Both the position numbers and the translations under genes were made by a program. Below the pieces are notes generated by a model that was not told where the DNA came from, searched no databases, and worked only from the letters and a program-made list of their open reading frames with translations. Below, piece after piece: positions 26,372 to 36,978 of a stretch of 64,000 bases of DNA (position 1 is the first letter of the stretch; every line of letters begins with the position of its first letter). Location of the stretch: positions 3,938,501 through 4,002,500 of the forward strand of contig NZ_CP079095.1 of NCBI RefSeq assembly GCF_019285515.1. The letters run 5' to 3'. This DNA comes from Methylococcus sp. Mc7. Its GTDB lineage: Bacteria; Pseudomonadota; Gammaproteobacteria; Methylococcales; Methylococcaceae.

Positions 26372-29086
26372 ATGAACCAAGCCTGGCATTCGTTGACATC
26401 CGAGGAAGTGGCAAGCCGCCTGGACGTAGATCTCCGGCACGGCCTGAGCGAGACCGAAGCCGACAAGCGGCTCGCTTCGTCCGGCCCGAATGCAATCCCC
26501 AGCGCCGGCGCGCGGGCGCCCTGGCGCATCTTCACCGAACAGTTCTCCGGCGTGCTGGTCCAGATCCTGGTCGCCGCCGCCGTCTTCGCCCTGACCATCG
26601 GCGAAGCCCTGGAAGCCGGCGTGATCCTGGCGATCGTCCTGCTCAACGCCGTCCTGGGTTTCCTGCAGGAATCCAGGGCGGAAAAAGCCCTCGAGGCGCT
26701 TCGCCGCATGGCGGTCGGCCGGGCCACCGTACGGCGCGGCGGCCGTATCTGTGACATCCCCGCAGACCGGCTGGTGCCGGGCGACATCGTGCTGCTGCAG
26801 ACCGGCGACGGCGCGCCCGCCGACGGCCGGCTGCTCGAAAGCGTCGACCTCAGCGTTCAGGAATCGGCGCTGACCGGCGAATCGGTCCCCGTCCGCAAGG
26901 ACGCCGCCGCCGTGCTGGAACCCGCCACCGCGCTCGCCGACCGGACCAACAGGGTCCACCTCGGCACCCAGGTGGTTTATGGCCGCGGCAGCTTCATCGT
27001 GACCGAGACCGGGCCGTCCACCGCCCTGGGCGCCACGGCCCGATTGCTGGAATCGGTGACCGCCGAACCCACCCCGCTGCAGAAGCAGCTCGACGGTTTC
27101 GCCCGCACGCTGGCCTACGGCGTGGCCGGCGTCACCATCGTGGTCCTGCTGCTCGGAATCGCCGGGGGCGAGAGCTTCCGCACCATGATCCTCACCGCCG
27201 TCAGCCTCGCCGTGGCGGCCGTGCCCGAGTCCCTCACCGCGCTGGTCGCCATCACCCTCGCTCTCGGCGCCCAGAAGATGCTGAAGCAGGGCGCCCTGAT
27301 CCGCCGCCTGCCGGCGGTCGAAGCGCTGGGTTCGGTCAAGGTGATTTGCGCCGACAAGACCGGCACGATGACCGAAAACCGCATGACCGTCTCCGTGCTG
27401 GACGTCGCCGAACACCGGCTGGAACTCAAGCTCGGCGAACCGGACGCGGAGGGACTGGCAGCGGAAATCGCCGGCCATCCGGCCATCGATCTGCTGCTGA
27501 TCGGCGGCGCGCTGTGCAACGACGGCTTGATCGAGAACCCGGAAGACCCGCATGGCGCCTACCGGGTCCTGGGAGAGCCCACCGAAGCGGCGCTGGTGCT
27601 GGCCGCGGCCCGGGGAGGACGGCTCAAGACGGAACTGGAAGCCGCCTTGCCCCGGGCCGGGGAAATCCCCTTCGACGCCGGCCGCAAACTCATGACGACC
27701 GTCCACGGTCCGGCGGCGGACGGCGCCTGCCCCGGCGTCGTCGTACGGTATCTCGCCGGCGGCCGGTTCCTCGGCCTGACCAAGGGCGCGGTGGAAGCCG
27801 TCCTCCCGCGCGCCGACACCCTCTGGGTCGATGGCGACGAGCAGCCCCTTGACGCCGCCTGGCACGAACGGATCGTGCAGGCGCACGACACCTTGGCCGA
27901 AAAAGGCATGCGGGTGCTGGCCCTGGGTGCGCGCCGCCTGGACGCCCCCCCGCCGGCGGCAGCCAAGGCGACGCTGGAAAGCGGCTTGAGCTTCATCGGC
28001 CTGATCGGCATCTACGATCCGCCGCGCCCCGCCGTCATGCAAGCCATCGCCGAATGCCGTCAGGCCGGCATCAAGGCGGTGATGATCACCGGCGATCACC
28101 CCTTGACCGCCCGCCACATCGCGGAGGAAGTCGGCATCGACACCTCGGGCGGCGTGATCGGCGGCAGCGAGATCGCCGCCATGACGCCCGCCAAACTGCG
28201 GAATGCGGTGAAACGCTGCGCCGTGTTCGCCCGGGTCGCGCCGGAGGACAAGCTGAGGCTGATCGAAGCCTACCAGAGCGAGGGCTGGAGCGTGGCGATG
28301 ACGGGCGACGGCGTCAACGACGCGCCGGCCCTCAAGAAGGCCGACATCGGCATCGCCATGGGCCGGATCGGTACCGACGTCGCCAAGGAAGCCGCCCAGA
28401 TCGTCCTGCTGGACGACAATTTCGCGACCATCACCGCCGCCGTGCGCCAGGGCCGGGCGATCTACGACAACCTGATCAAGTTCATCGTCTACCTGCTGAG
28501 TTGCAACCTCAGCGAAATCGCCGTGGTCACCTTCGCGCCCTTCCTGGGGATGCCGCTGCCGCTGCTGCCGCTGCAGATACTCTGGATGAACCTGGTCACC
28601 GACGGCCTGCCGGCGCTGGCCCTGGGGATGGAGCCGCCGGAAGATTGCCTGATGGAGCGGCCGTCGCTGTCCGCCAGCGAGTTGATCTTCGGCAGGCGAG
28701 GCCTGAACCTGATGCTGGCGGTAGGCGCGCTGATCACCGAACTGAGTCTGGGCGTGGGCTTGGCCTACTGGCTGGGAGGGAGCGGCGCCTGGCAGACCAT
28801 GCTGCTCACGGTGCTGGTGTTCAGCCAGATGGCCGTCGCCCTGGCCTTGCGCAGCCGCAGCCGGCCGGTCGGGCAACTCGGCTGGGGATCGAATCCGGCG
28901 CTGCTCGGCGCCGTCGCCGCCACGGTGTTGTTGCAGCTCGCCATCGTCTACCTGCCGCCATTGCAAACCGCCTTCCATACCACCGCACTCTCCCTGGGCG
29001 ATCTGGCCGTTGCCGGAGCAGTGGCCGCGGCCGTGTTCCTGGGGACGGAGCGGATCAAGCTGGCGGGATTCCTGCGCCGGGGTTAA
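26372..29086 (+). CDS. P-type cation ATPase (type IIA Ca2+ transporter-like)
   Basis: 904-residue P2-type ATPase. The N-terminal cation ATPase domain is followed by the actuator motif TGES at 168-171, phosphorylation motif DKTGTMTEN at 328-336 and hinge [16 protein letters not shown]. The membrane motif [13 protein letters not shown] of type IIA pumps is present in helix six. Helix four reads [19 protein letters not shown], where type IIA pumps usually have PEGLP, so ion specificity may differ from classic Ca2+ pumps. The start at 26372 has GGAG eight bases upstream. Likely exports Ca2+ or a similar divalent ion from the cytoplasm. Monocistronic by spacing. Confidence 0.88.
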   Translation: MNQAWHSLTSEEVASRLDVDLRHGLSETEADKRLASSGPNAIPSAGARAPWRIFTEQFSGVLVQILVAAAVFALTIGEALEAGVILAIVLLNAVLGFLQESRAEKALEALRRMAVGRATVRRGGRICDIPADRLVPGDIVLLQTGDGAPADGRLLESVDLSVQESALTGESVPVRKDAAAVLEPATALADRTNRVHLGTQVVYGRGSFIVTETGPSTALGATARLLESVTAEPTPLQKQLDGFARTLAYGVAGVTIVVLLLGIAGGESFRTMILTAVSLAVAAVPESLTALVAITLALGAQKMLKQGALIRRLPAVEALGSVKVICADKTGTMTENRMTVSVLDVAEHRLELKLGEPDAEGLAAEIAGHPAIDLLLIGGALCNDGLIENPEDPHGAYRVLGEPTEAALVLAAARGGRLKTELEAALPRAGEIPFDAGRKLMTTVHGPAADGACPGVVVRYLAGGRFLGLTKGAVEAVLPRADTLWVDGDEQPLDAAWHERIVQAHDTLAEKGMRVLALGARRLDAPPPAAAKATLESGLSFIGLIGIYDPPRPAVMQAIAECRQAGIKAVMITGDHPLTARHIAEEVGIDTSGGVIGGSEIAAMTPAKLRNAVKRCAVFARVAPEDKLRLIEAYQSEGWSVAMTGDGVNDAPALKKADIGIAMGRIGTDVAKEAAQIVLLDDNFATITAAVRQGRAIYDNLIKFIVYLLSCNLSEIAVVTFAPFLGMPLPLLPLQILWMNLVTDGLPALALGMEPPEDCLMERPSLSASELIFGRRGLNLMLAVGALITELSLGVGLAYWLGGSGAWQTMLLTVLVFSQMAVALALRSRSRPVGQLGWGSNPALLGAVAATVLLQLAIVYLPPLQTAFHTTALSLGDLAVAGAVAAAVFLGTERIKLAGFLRRG

Positions 29087-29238
29087 ACCCCGCTACCCGA
29101 CATTACCGCAAAGTCATTGAGTAGCGGGCCGTGAGACCGTACATTGCGGCGCACTTCCATTGGTTCTTGGAGAAGGAATGGCCAGCGCCAAGACTGCCAC
29201 TCACCGACGCCCATCCAAATCCCTTCCTGCCGTTGCCC

Positions 29239-32200
29239 TCACACCCCGACCTGCGGAGGCGCCTTCGGCGCCGTCACGCCCGGGTGATAGGTCGCATCGA
29301 AAACCATATTCGTCAGCCAGCGCTTGAAGTCGGGGTTGTCGCTGAACTGCTTGAACAGTTCGGTGTGGTCGGACAACAGTTCCAGCACCACGCGGTTGAG
29401 CGCCTTGTCGTGCTCCAGCTTTGCGTTCTGGCGGTCGGAGTTCGCCTGCGCGTTCTGGTAGGCCTTGTCCTGGGCCACGCGCGCCGGAATTTCCTCGGCG
29501 ATGACCTTGCCGATCTTGTCGGCGTCCTTCCATTCGATGTTTCCGAACAGGTCGTTGAAGGTCTTGATGATGTTGGACAGCTTGTCGATGTCCGGCTCGC
29601 CCTTGCCGCCGCCACCGCCCGGCGGAACCGGCTCGACCGTGGCGTCGGCGTCATCCATCGCCATCTTGAGGGCCGCCAGAGCTTCCACGCGGTAGCTGTC
29701 CATATCGATGGACTCCAGCACGCCCTTGGAGAGGTCTTCCTCCTTTGGCGCGGGCAACTTCGGAATGAGGAAGTTCAGGAAGATCGACAGCTTCTCCCAA
29801 GCCGGGTGGCCGTAGCCGAGGATCGCAGCAAGGAAGCCGTAGCTGCGCTGATAAGCCTTGGCCTTGCCTTTGAATTTCACCTGGCCGTCTTCGTCCAGGT
29901 TCTCCTGGTATTCCTCCACGCAAGCGTCGAGGATCGGGTCGAGCTTGTCCCGGTCCGCGCCACCGAGGTAAAGCGCCACCAAATCTTCCACTTGGCTAGC
30001 GCTATACACCTGTTGGCCATCGAGTTCGGCCTTCAGGTCGTGCAGCTTGTTGGCGTCCGTTTCGCCGGTCTGGATCGTCGCGCGGTAGTAGTCCTGGAAC
30101 GCCGCCTTCACCGCCTCGGCGTTGTCCGCGAAGTCGAGCACGAAGGTGTCGTGCTTTTGCGGGTGAGCCCGGTTGAGGCGTGACAGTGTCTGGACCGCCA
30201 ACACGCCCGCCAAAGGCTTGTCCACGTACATCGTGTGCAGCAGCGGCTCGTCGAAGCCGGTGACGAACTTGTTGGCCACGATCAGGAAGCGATACGGGTC
30301 TTGCTTGAGATTGGCCGGAATGTCCTTGCTCGGAAAGCCGTTCAGGTCGGCCTCGGTCTTCTTCTCGCCGGCAACCTCGAAGTCACCCGAGTATGCCACG
30401 ATAGCCTTGTACGGACTCTTGATCTCCTCAAGGTAGTCCGACACCTCGCGGAAGTAGTCGATGGCCCGCGCGATGCCGTTGCACACGATCATCGCCCGCG
30501 CCTTGCCGCCGATCTTCTGCTTGCCCGCCACCTGCGAGATGAAGTGATCGACCATGATCTCGGCCTTGCGGCGAATGGCCTTGTCGTGCGATTCGACGTA
30601 ATGGCGGATCTTCTTCAGCGCCTTGACCTTTTCGAAATCCGGATCGTCTTCGACCGTCTTGGCCACGTGGTAGTAGCTGGCCACCGGCGTGTAGTGGGCT
30701 ACCACGTCGAGGATGAATCCCTCCTGGATGGCCTGCTTGGTGGTGTAGGTCAACTCCTCCGGCGAGCGGAATTGCACCTTGTCGCCGACGGCGATCTTCT
30801 CGCCGAACAACTCCAGCGTCTTGTCCTTGGGCGTGGCGGTGAAGGCGAAATAGCTGGCGTTGGACAGCAGTCGCCGCGACTGGATGCGCTTTTCGATCTC
30901 CGCGTTCACTGCGTCCTGCGTGGCGTCCTCTTCGAAAGCTTCCTCATCGGTTTTCCCACAGGTTGATTCGCCGGCGGCTTTGCCGCCCAGCGCCTCGTGC
31001 ATCCGCGCCGTGGTCTTGCCGCCTTGGCTCGAATGCGCCTCGTCGATCAGCAGCGCGAACTTCTTGCCGGAGAGGTCGCCCAGCTCGTCGAGAATGAAGG
31101 GGAACTTCTGCACCGTGGTGACGATGATCTTCTTGCCTCGGCGCAGGTAGTCGCGCAGCTCCTGGGCGTGGTCGGAGTGGCCGAAGATGGACGCCACGTG
31201 GTCGTAGCCCTTGATGGTGCGGGCGATCTGCGCGTCCAGCGCGCGCCGGTCGGTGATGACGATGATCGAGTCGAATTGCGCCGTCAGCGGATCGGCTGCG
31301 CTGCGCAGTTCCACCAACTGGTGCGCCAGCCATGCGATGGTGTTGCTCTTGCCGCTGCCCGCCGAGTGCTGGATCAGGTAACGCTTGCCCACCCCGTCCT
31401 CGCGGGCACGGCGCAGCAGGGCGCGGACGGTGCGCAACTGGTGGAAGCGGGGAAAGATCTGCTTACGCCTCTTGCGTTTCTTGCCGTTGGCGCCGGCTTC
31501 TTCTTCCTCCACCACCACCACCTGAGCGAAGCTCTCGATGATGTTGGCCAGCGACCCGCGGGTCAAAACCGACTTCCACAAATAGTCGGTCTTCAAACCA
31601 TCCGGATTGGGCGGATTGCCCGCGCCGCTGTTATAGCCCTGGTTGAACGGCAGGAACCACGACGCCTTACCCTTCAGCTCGGTGCAGAAGGCCACCTCGG
31701 CGTCATCGACCGCGATGTGGGCCATGCAGCGGCCCAATTGGAACAGCAGCTCCTTCGGATCGCGCGTGGTCTGGTACTGAACGATGGCATCGGCCAGGGT
31801 CTGCTTGGTCAGCGAGTTCTTCAGCTCGAAAGTCAGCACCGGCAGGCCATTGATGAAGATCACCAGATCCAGCGCGTTGCCGGAATCGTTGCCGTAGCGT
31901 ACCTGCCGGGTGACGCTGAAGATGTTCTTGCCGAAAGCCTCGGCGGCGCTGGCGTTGCCGGGCGAGGGCAGCAGCTTGTAGAGATCGACGTGAACCGGCC
32001 CGTGGCTCACACCCTTGCGCAACACATCCACCACGCCGCGCTTGGTGATCTCGCCCTGCAAGCGGTGCAGGAACTGGGTGCGCTGGATACCATCAAGCGC
32101 CAGTTCCAGCGCTTCCACCGCCTTGGGCTGGGTAGCCTGCAGAAAGGCGAGCAACTGCACCACGTCCAGCGCCACGTCGCGGTTGTAGTCCGAGGCCCGG

Positions 32201-32343
32201 CCCAGCACATAGCCGCCCGGGGCGTACACGGCGGTTTCCTCGCCTGCGGCCTGTCCGCTGCTTGCCGGGTGTTCGCCGATGCCCGCCAGATGGCGCACGA
32301 TCAACTGCTCCAGGCCTTGTTCGCTGGTGTCGGTGGGTTTCAT
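29239..32343 (-). CDS. hsdR: type I restriction enzyme subunit R
   Basis: 1034-residue motor and nuclease subunit of a type I restriction-modification complex. The PD-(D/E)XK nuclease is at the N-terminus (Asp159, Glu173, Lys175 in DLVIF and FELK). Helicase motif I is AGSGKS ending at 333, motif II is LIDEAHSS with DEAH at 434-437, motif III is FTATPKDKTLELFG. A helical C-terminal region for docking follows. Its ATG overlaps by four bases the end of the broken DUF1016 gene. Together with hsdM and hsdS upstream it would cut unmodified foreign DNA at a distance from the recognition site. All catalytic motifs look intact. Confidence 0.93.
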   Translation of the reverse strand: MKPTDTSEQGLEQLIVRHLAGIGEHPASSGQAAGEETAVYAPGGYVLGRASDYNRDVALDVVQLLAFLQATQPKAVEALELALDGIQRTQFLHRLQGEITKRGVVDVLRKGVSHGPVHVDLYKLLPSPGNASAAEAFGKNIFSVTRQVRYGNDSGNALDLVIFINGLPVLTFELKNSLTKQTLADAIVQYQTTRDPKELLFQLGRCMAHIAVDDAEVAFCTELKGKASWFLPFNQGYNSGAGNPPNPDGLKTDYLWKSVLTRGSLANIIESFAQVVVVEEEEAGANGKKRKRRKQIFPRFHQLRTVRALLRRAREDGVGKRYLIQHSAGSGKSNTIAWLAHQLVELRSAADPLTAQFDSIIVITDRRALDAQIARTIKGYDHVASIFGHSDHAQELRDYLRRGKKIIVTTVQKFPFILDELGDLSGKKFALLIDEAHSSQGGKTTARMHEALGGKAAGESTCGKTDEEAFEEDATQDAVNAEIEKRIQSRRLLSNASYFAFTATPKDKTLELFGEKIAVGDKVQFRSPEELTYTTKQAIQEGFILDVVAHYTPVASYYHVAKTVEDDPDFEKVKALKKIRHYVESHDKAIRRKAEIMVDHFISQVAGKQKIGGKARAMIVCNGIARAIDYFREVSDYLEEIKSPYKAIVAYSGDFEVAGEKKTEADLNGFPSKDIPANLKQDPYRFLIVANKFVTGFDEPLLHTMYVDKPLAGVLAVQTLSRLNRAHPQKHDTFVLDFADNAEAVKAAFQDYYRATIQTGETDANKLHDLKAELDGQQVYSASQVEDLVALYLGGADRDKLDPILDACVEEYQENLDEDGQVKFKGKAKAYQRSYGFLAAILGYGHPAWEKLSIFLNFLIPKLPAPKEEDLSKGVLESIDMDSYRVEALAALKMAMDDADATVEPVPPGGGGGKGEPDIDKLSNIIKTFNDLFGNIEWKDADKIGKVIAEEIPARVAQDKAYQNAQANSDRQNAKLEHDKALNRVVLELLSDHTELFKQFSDNPDFKRWLTNMVFDATYHPGVTAPKAPPQVGV

Positions 32344-32974
32344 GCGTCGTTCCCCTTTTTCTTGCGTGACCGTTTGGGCTTTTCGGCGCCGGCGGATATC
32401 TGGGATTTTCGGATGACTGCCGACGAAACCGTTTCCGGCAAAACTGCCCGCCCGCGCGCAGGTGGCTGATTTCCGCTTTCACCACGCTTTCGGGCTTCCT
32501 GGCGATGGCCGTGCGCAGGTACAACTGGCTGCCGATGCGCTCGCGCAGGGTACGCACGCTCCAACGTTCGACGCAGCACATTTCGGCGTAGAACTCCCGC
32601 TCCAGCGGCTGCTTGAGCGGTATCAGCGCGATAAAGTGCGACCAGCTCAATTGTCGCGACAGTGATACGACAATTTCCTCGTCAGGAAAAACCTCGGCGA
32701 ACTGGATCATGCGCGCCAGGTTCTTGACTCCGAAGCCCTGGCCGTACTCCCGCACCAATTTTGCCGACAGCGCCGACACAATCTGCTCGCCGTACCCGGC
32801 GCGGAGGTCTTTCAGCACCTCGTGCCGGATACGCTGCCCGACGCGCCAATAGAGCATGGTCAGCGTGGCATTGGCCGTCTGCGCCACATGTAGGCGGGCG
32901 GCGTCGATCAGTCCGCGCAGTTCCGCCAGCAGGGTATCGGCCTGTTTCGGTGAACCGGGCTTATTCGTCGCCAT
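32340..32974 (-). pseudogene. broken DUF1016/YhcG-type PD-(D/E)XK nuclease gene
   Basis: Starts with an ATG at 32974 behind a strong GAGGAGGAAG, overlapping the hsdS end by 14 bases. It encodes the N-terminal DUF1016 domain in full (LTMLYWRVGQRI, GFGVKNLARMIQFAEVFP, SWSHFIALIPLK). After EISHLRAGG (about residue 180) similarity stops. The expected nuclease half (LTPDLVFRDPYFLDFLGL type) is absent, and a different frame supplies a basic tail ending in KPKRSRKKKGNDA with the stop at 32340 overlapping hsdR. I infer an internal deletion plus frame change. Intact homologues are common between hsdS and hsdR and are about 350 residues. The surviving N-terminal half might still be made. Confidence 0.7.
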
Positions 32975-34379
32975 CGGCTTCCTCCTCGTCGGCGGTGTCG
33001 GCTTCATCGTCGCCCAGGGCGGTCAGCTCCTCGTCGCTGGCCACATCGTCCGGGCCGGGCTGCCAGCCACGTACATCAACCTGTCCGGTGACGACATCGG
33101 CGATCAGGCGGTCGCGGTATTCGCGGATGAGCTTGATTTCGTCGTCGGCGCGAGCGATGGCTTCGTCGAGCGGCTGAATTTCATCGGCAATCCAGCGGCA
33201 GATGGATTGCTGTTCGACCACAGTCGGCGGCAACGGAATGACAGCGTTTTTCACGTCGTGCTTGCCGAGCGCGAAGCGCGTAACGCCCGTAGCTAGGACG
33301 TGGAACTGCTGGGCGATACGCGCCGAACCGATGGCGCGAAACAGGAACTCGCCGAGCACACGCCCCGGTTCCGGTCGCAGCAGGCCGAGGTGGTAAGCGC
33401 ATACCACGCTGGGCAGGTCTTCTGGAACCCACGCAGGCACGCCGATGTCGTCGGGTGTTTCGGAGTCCTTCGTGAGGATGACATCGCCCGCCTTCAGCGT
33501 AAGGCGCGCGATTTCCGCCGCCGTTGCCGTGGCGCGCATCAAGTCCATGTCGCCGGTGATGCAGTCGTTCTTGTAAACGTCGGTGTAATTGCACAGACGA
33601 ACCGGCGTTTCGTCGTCGTGCGAGTGCTTGTCGACGCCACTGAAACGCACGTCGGCGATGTGCTTGAGGAAAGCGACTTCCCAATGCTCCGGCACCTCGC
33701 CCAGCCATTCGATGCCGGAGGGCTTGAGCTTCACCGCCGCATCGAGGCCGCGCGTGACGGCGTGGTCGATGATGCGCAGCTTCTGCTCGGTCAGCAGCGC
33801 GATGAGGTCGCGCTTGGCCTTGATGAAGCGGGCGATGTGCGCGTCCTGCGCGCGCAGGTAGGCGACGATCTGGTCTTGCTCTTCCGGTGGGGGCAACAGC
33901 GCCGAGACGTTGTAGAAGTCGTCCGTATAGAGGCGCCAAAAGCCTTCGACGATGCCTTTCGTTCGTCTCCTGAACTCCCCCACATACATGGGCGTCTTGA
34001 AAAGCGATTCGCAATACCGGACGGATACGCCACCCTTTGGCCGTAGAACGGTGTAGTCCGGACTGACGACACCAGCTTGCTTGGCGCGCGCGAAAACGCC
34101 GAGATGCGCCTTTAGGCGATTGAGCACCAGATCGTGTTCCTCCACGAGCTTGCCACCCGCATAGTTCTCCGACTGAAGACTCTTACGGCCCAGGTCATTA
34201 CTTGGGACAAGACCGTGAACCTGGCTCATCGAGAGGTGCGTTTCCTTGCCATGCGTGGAGCGACGATCAACTTCCCTGAACAGGAAACGATTGCGGCGCG
34301 TCTGCCAGTGCGCGGGAATCTCGCCAACCCACGCCAGACCGGAATCCTTGTATTGCGTGTGCCGAGGAAATTGGTGCAT
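32961..34379 (-). CDS. hsdS: type I restriction-modification specificity subunit S
   Basis: 472-residue specificity subunit giving the DNA target. Two target-recognition domains are arranged in tandem, the first around residues 15-160 and the second around 225-385. Each starts with the typical GLAWVGEIPAHW and GIEWLGEVPEHW segment and is followed by a helical conserved region (PPPEEQDQIVAYL and PPTVVEQQSICRWI). The C-terminus is strongly acidic (DDEADTADEEEADGDE). The ATG at 34379 overlaps the hsdM stop (TGATG), so coupling is expected; a GTG one codon earlier is possible. The target sequence cannot be read from the protein. Confidence 0.92.
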   Translation of the reverse strand: MHQFPRHTQYKDSGLAWVGEIPAHWQTRRNRFLFREVDRRSTHGKETHLSMSQVHGLVPSNDLGRKSLQSENYAGGKLVEEHDLVLNRLKAHLGVFARAKQAGVVSPDYTVLRPKGGVSVRYCESLFKTPMYVGEFRRRTKGIVEGFWRLYTDDFYNVSALLPPPEEQDQIVAYLRAQDAHIARFIKAKRDLIALLTEQKLRIIDHAVTRGLDAAVKLKPSGIEWLGEVPEHWEVAFLKHIADVRFSGVDKHSHDDETPVRLCNYTDVYKNDCITGDMDLMRATATAAEIARLTLKAGDVILTKDSETPDDIGVPAWVPEDLPSVVCAYHLGLLRPEPGRVLGEFLFRAIGSARIAQQFHVLATGVTRFALGKHDVKNAVIPLPPTVVEQQSICRWIADEIQPLDEAIARADDEIKLIREYRDRLIADVVTGQVDVRGWQPGPDDVASDEELTALGDDEADTADEEEADGDE

Positions 34380-36787
34380 CACGCGCCCCCCACGATCCGA
34401 TGCAGCAACCCCTCGGTCTGCTGCTCCAGCTTGAGGATGTCGGCGCGAATCTCCTCCAGCGTCCGCAGCGGCGTCGGCTGGTAGAAGTAGCGGGCAAACG
34501 AAATCTCGTAGCCGATCTGGGTCTTGTCCGTCGCAATCCAGGCGTCCGGCGCGTGGGGCAGCACCTCCCGATCAAAGAACGCTTCGATGCCGCCCGGCTC
34601 CTTCAGCGGCACCTGTTCGGTATCGCGCAGATCGGAGTCGGCCTCGTACTCCACCATGAAGCGATCCTTGCCCACGGTTTCCAGGTACGCGCCGTCGTAG
34701 CCGGGCTCGAAGTACTCGCCGGCCTTCAGCTTGGTGCGTTTGGCAATGACGGGGGGCGCGGTTTCATCGCGCCAGCTCACCGCCTTGTAGATTGCCTTCT
34801 TCTCGGGTGTGCCTAGCTTCTTGCCGTGCGACTTCATCGCGGCCTCGAAGCGGGCGCGGAACTCGTTGTGGTCGTCGAACAGGTCTTCGCCGAGTTCCTT
34901 TTGCGCCAGCAAGGCCAGATCGATCAGCCCCTTGTCGCGCGCCCAGGTCGCCGAGTCCAGCAACTTCTTCCGGCGCTTTACCGGTACAGCCTTCTTGGCT
35001 GTTTTGCTTTCGCCCTCATCCTCTTCGCTGTCGTCATCTTCCTCGTTATCGTCTTCACCTTTCAACCACGCCTCGATTTCCGGCTTGAGCTTGGAAAACT
35101 CGTCATAGAGTTTCTCGCCGTACTTGGCGTAGATTTCGGCGCGCAGGGTTTCGTCGCCACTGGCAAACCGCAGGGTTTCGATGGCGGCGTGCGTCAACCG
35201 GCTCTTGAGGCGCAGCGGGCGTTCGACGGTGATCTTCCAGTAACCGAAGTCGGCGGTGTCGAACCACTTGCATTGGGGGGTGTCCTGAAAGGCCCCCTCA
35301 CCCCCGGCCCCTCTCCCGCCTGCGGGAGAGGGGAGATAGAGGTCCAGAATGCGCTGGATGTCCGCATCGGAGAGCTCGCAGTTTTTCTTGCCGAGGTTGC
35401 GGCGCAGCGGCTGGAACCACTTGCTGGCGTCGATCAACTGCACTCGGCCTTTGCGGTACTCGGCTTTCTTGTTGGCCAGAACCCAAACATAAGTGGCGAT
35501 GCCGGTGTTGTAGAAGATGTTCAACGGCAGCGCGATGATGGCTTCCAGCCAGTCGTTCTCCAGCACCCAGCGGCGGATGTTGCTCTCGCCCTGGCCCGCG
35601 TCGCCGGTAAACAGAGCGGAACCGTTATGCACCAGCGCGATGCGGCTGCCCAGCGGCGTGTTGTGCTTCATCTTCTGCAGCTTGTTCACCTGGAACATGA
35701 GCTGCCCGTCACTGGAGCGGGTGATGAGCTTGAACTCGGGCACGCCTGCGTGACTGACGATGAAGCGCGGGTCGTCGAATGCCTTCTTGCCTCCCATGCG
35801 CTCCAGATCGGTCTTCCAACTCTTGCCATACGGCGGGTTGGAGATCATGAAATCGAACTCGCGGCTGCGGAATTGGTCGGCGGACAGTGTGGACTTGTCC
35901 GCGCCGCCGACGATGTTCTCGGCCTCCGCGCCCTCGCCCTTCAGGAGCAGATCGGCCTTGCAGATGGCGTAGGTTTCGTCGCTGATTTCCTGGCCGAACA
36001 AGTGGATGGACACTTCCTTGCCGTGCTCCTCGGCCAGTTCCCGCAAGGCTTCTTCGGCGACGGTCAGCATCCCGCCGGTGCCGCAGGAGCCGTCGTACAG
36101 GGAGTAGGTGCTGGACTCGATCCGGTCGGCCACCGGCAGGAACAGCAGCTTGGCCATGAGCCGCACCACGTCGCGCGGCGTGAAGTGTTCGCCAGCCTCC
36201 TCGTTGTTCTCTTCGTTGAAGCGGCGGATCAGCTCCTCGAACACGGTGCCCATGCCGTGGTTGTCCAGCGCCGGGAGCTTGATGCGCCCGTCGGCATCCT
36301 TGACAGGCAGCGGGGAGAGGTTGATCTCTGGGTCGAGGAAGTCCTCGATCAAGAAGCCCAAGACGTGGGAATCCACGAGCTTCTGGATCTGATTGCGGAA
36401 GTTGAACTTGGTGAGGATCTCCTGCACGTTGGGCGAGAAGCCATCGAGGTAGGCGATGAAGTCATCGCGCAGGCGCTGCCCCTGGCTACTTCCTTTCAGC
36501 TTGGCCAGCGTGAACTCGGAGACGTTGTAGAACGCTTGGCCTGCCGCCATGCGCAGCGCGCCGTCCTGCTCCACCACCTTGTGGGCGTCGAGGAACTTCT
36601 TGCGCTCAAGCACCGCCCCCTTGGTGGACTCCAGCACGGCGTCGAGCCGCCGCAACACCGTGAACGGCAGGATGACGTCGCGGTACTTGCCGCGCACGTA
36701 CACGTCGCGCAGGCGGTCGTCGGCGATGTTCCAGATGAAGTCGGAAATCCACTTGATCTGGCTTTGGTCCTGTTGTTTCTTCTGCAT
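34379..36787 (-). CDS. hsdM: type I restriction-modification DNA methyltransferase subunit M
   Basis: 802-residue N6-adenine methyltransferase. An N-terminal helical domain is followed by the AdoMet motif YDGSCGTGGM at 231-240 and the catalytic NPPY at 317-320. A long C-terminal region includes an acidic DDNEEDDDSEEDEGE stretch. Around residues 485-500 the chain carries LPSPAGGRGAGGEG, which is the in-frame translation of an inserted palindromic repeat at 35294-35335. Relatives run straight from LDLYL to TPQxKWFD. It lies away from the NPPY site, so the enzyme may be functional. Start ATG 36787 has GAGGAAG in front and is the first gene of the hsd operon. Confidence 0.92.
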   Translation of the reverse strand: MQKKQQDQSQIKWISDFIWNIADDRLRDVYVRGKYRDVILPFTVLRRLDAVLESTKGAVLERKKFLDAHKVVEQDGALRMAAGQAFYNVSEFTLAKLKGSSQGQRLRDDFIAYLDGFSPNVQEILTKFNFRNQIQKLVDSHVLGFLIEDFLDPEINLSPLPVKDADGRIKLPALDNHGMGTVFEELIRRFNEENNEEAGEHFTPRDVVRLMAKLLFLPVADRIESSTYSLYDGSCGTGGMLTVAEEALRELAEEHGKEVSIHLFGQEISDETYAICKADLLLKGEGAEAENIVGGADKSTLSADQFRSREFDFMISNPPYGKSWKTDLERMGGKKAFDDPRFIVSHAGVPEFKLITRSSDGQLMFQVNKLQKMKHNTPLGSRIALVHNGSALFTGDAGQGESNIRRWVLENDWLEAIIALPLNIFYNTGIATYVWVLANKKAEYRKGRVQLIDASKWFQPLRRNLGKKNCELSDADIQRILDLYLPSPAGGRGAGGEGAFQDTPQCKWFDTADFGYWKITVERPLRLKSRLTHAAIETLRFASGDETLRAEIYAKYGEKLYDEFSKLKPEIEAWLKGEDDNEEDDDSEEDEGESKTAKKAVPVKRRKKLLDSATWARDKGLIDLALLAQKELGEDLFDDHNEFRARFEAAMKSHGKKLGTPEKKAIYKAVSWRDETAPPVIAKRTKLKAGEYFEPGYDGAYLETVGKDRFMVEYEADSDLRDTEQVPLKEPGGIEAFFDREVLPHAPDAWIATDKTQIGYEISFARYFYQPTPLRTLEEIRADILKLEQQTEGLLHRIVGGA
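35294..35335. repeat. REP-type palindromic repeat inserted in-frame in hsdM
   Basis: A C-rich lead is followed by CCCCTCTCCCGC, CT and GCGGGAGAGGGG (35308-35333), a perfect 12-bp stem with a 2-base loop. This motif, translated as PSPAGGRGAGGEG in one frame, is a known type of dispersed palindromic repeat found in many proteobacterial genomes. Here it sits inside a coding region and preserves the reading frame. No second copy was seen in the window. Confidence 0.75.
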
Positions 36788-36978
36788 CGATATCTTCCTC
36801 GGCTCGCTGCCGTGCCGGGGCTTCGTCGGCGGCGACAGCGAGGTACCAATGTTATTTGGGTACGCCCACGAGACGTTTCCGGCGTTCGGCCGGCAGCGTG
36901 GAGGTTGGGTGTGTTTTGGGGCGTAGGGGTGGCGTCAAACCCAAATAGTCAACGGAGGCTTTACAACATTCCCGGAGT

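Noticed and set aside
26339..28978. 879-codon minus-strand frame opposite the P-type ATPase
   Set aside because: His/Gly/Gln-rich shadow of the ATPase gene without recognisable domains.
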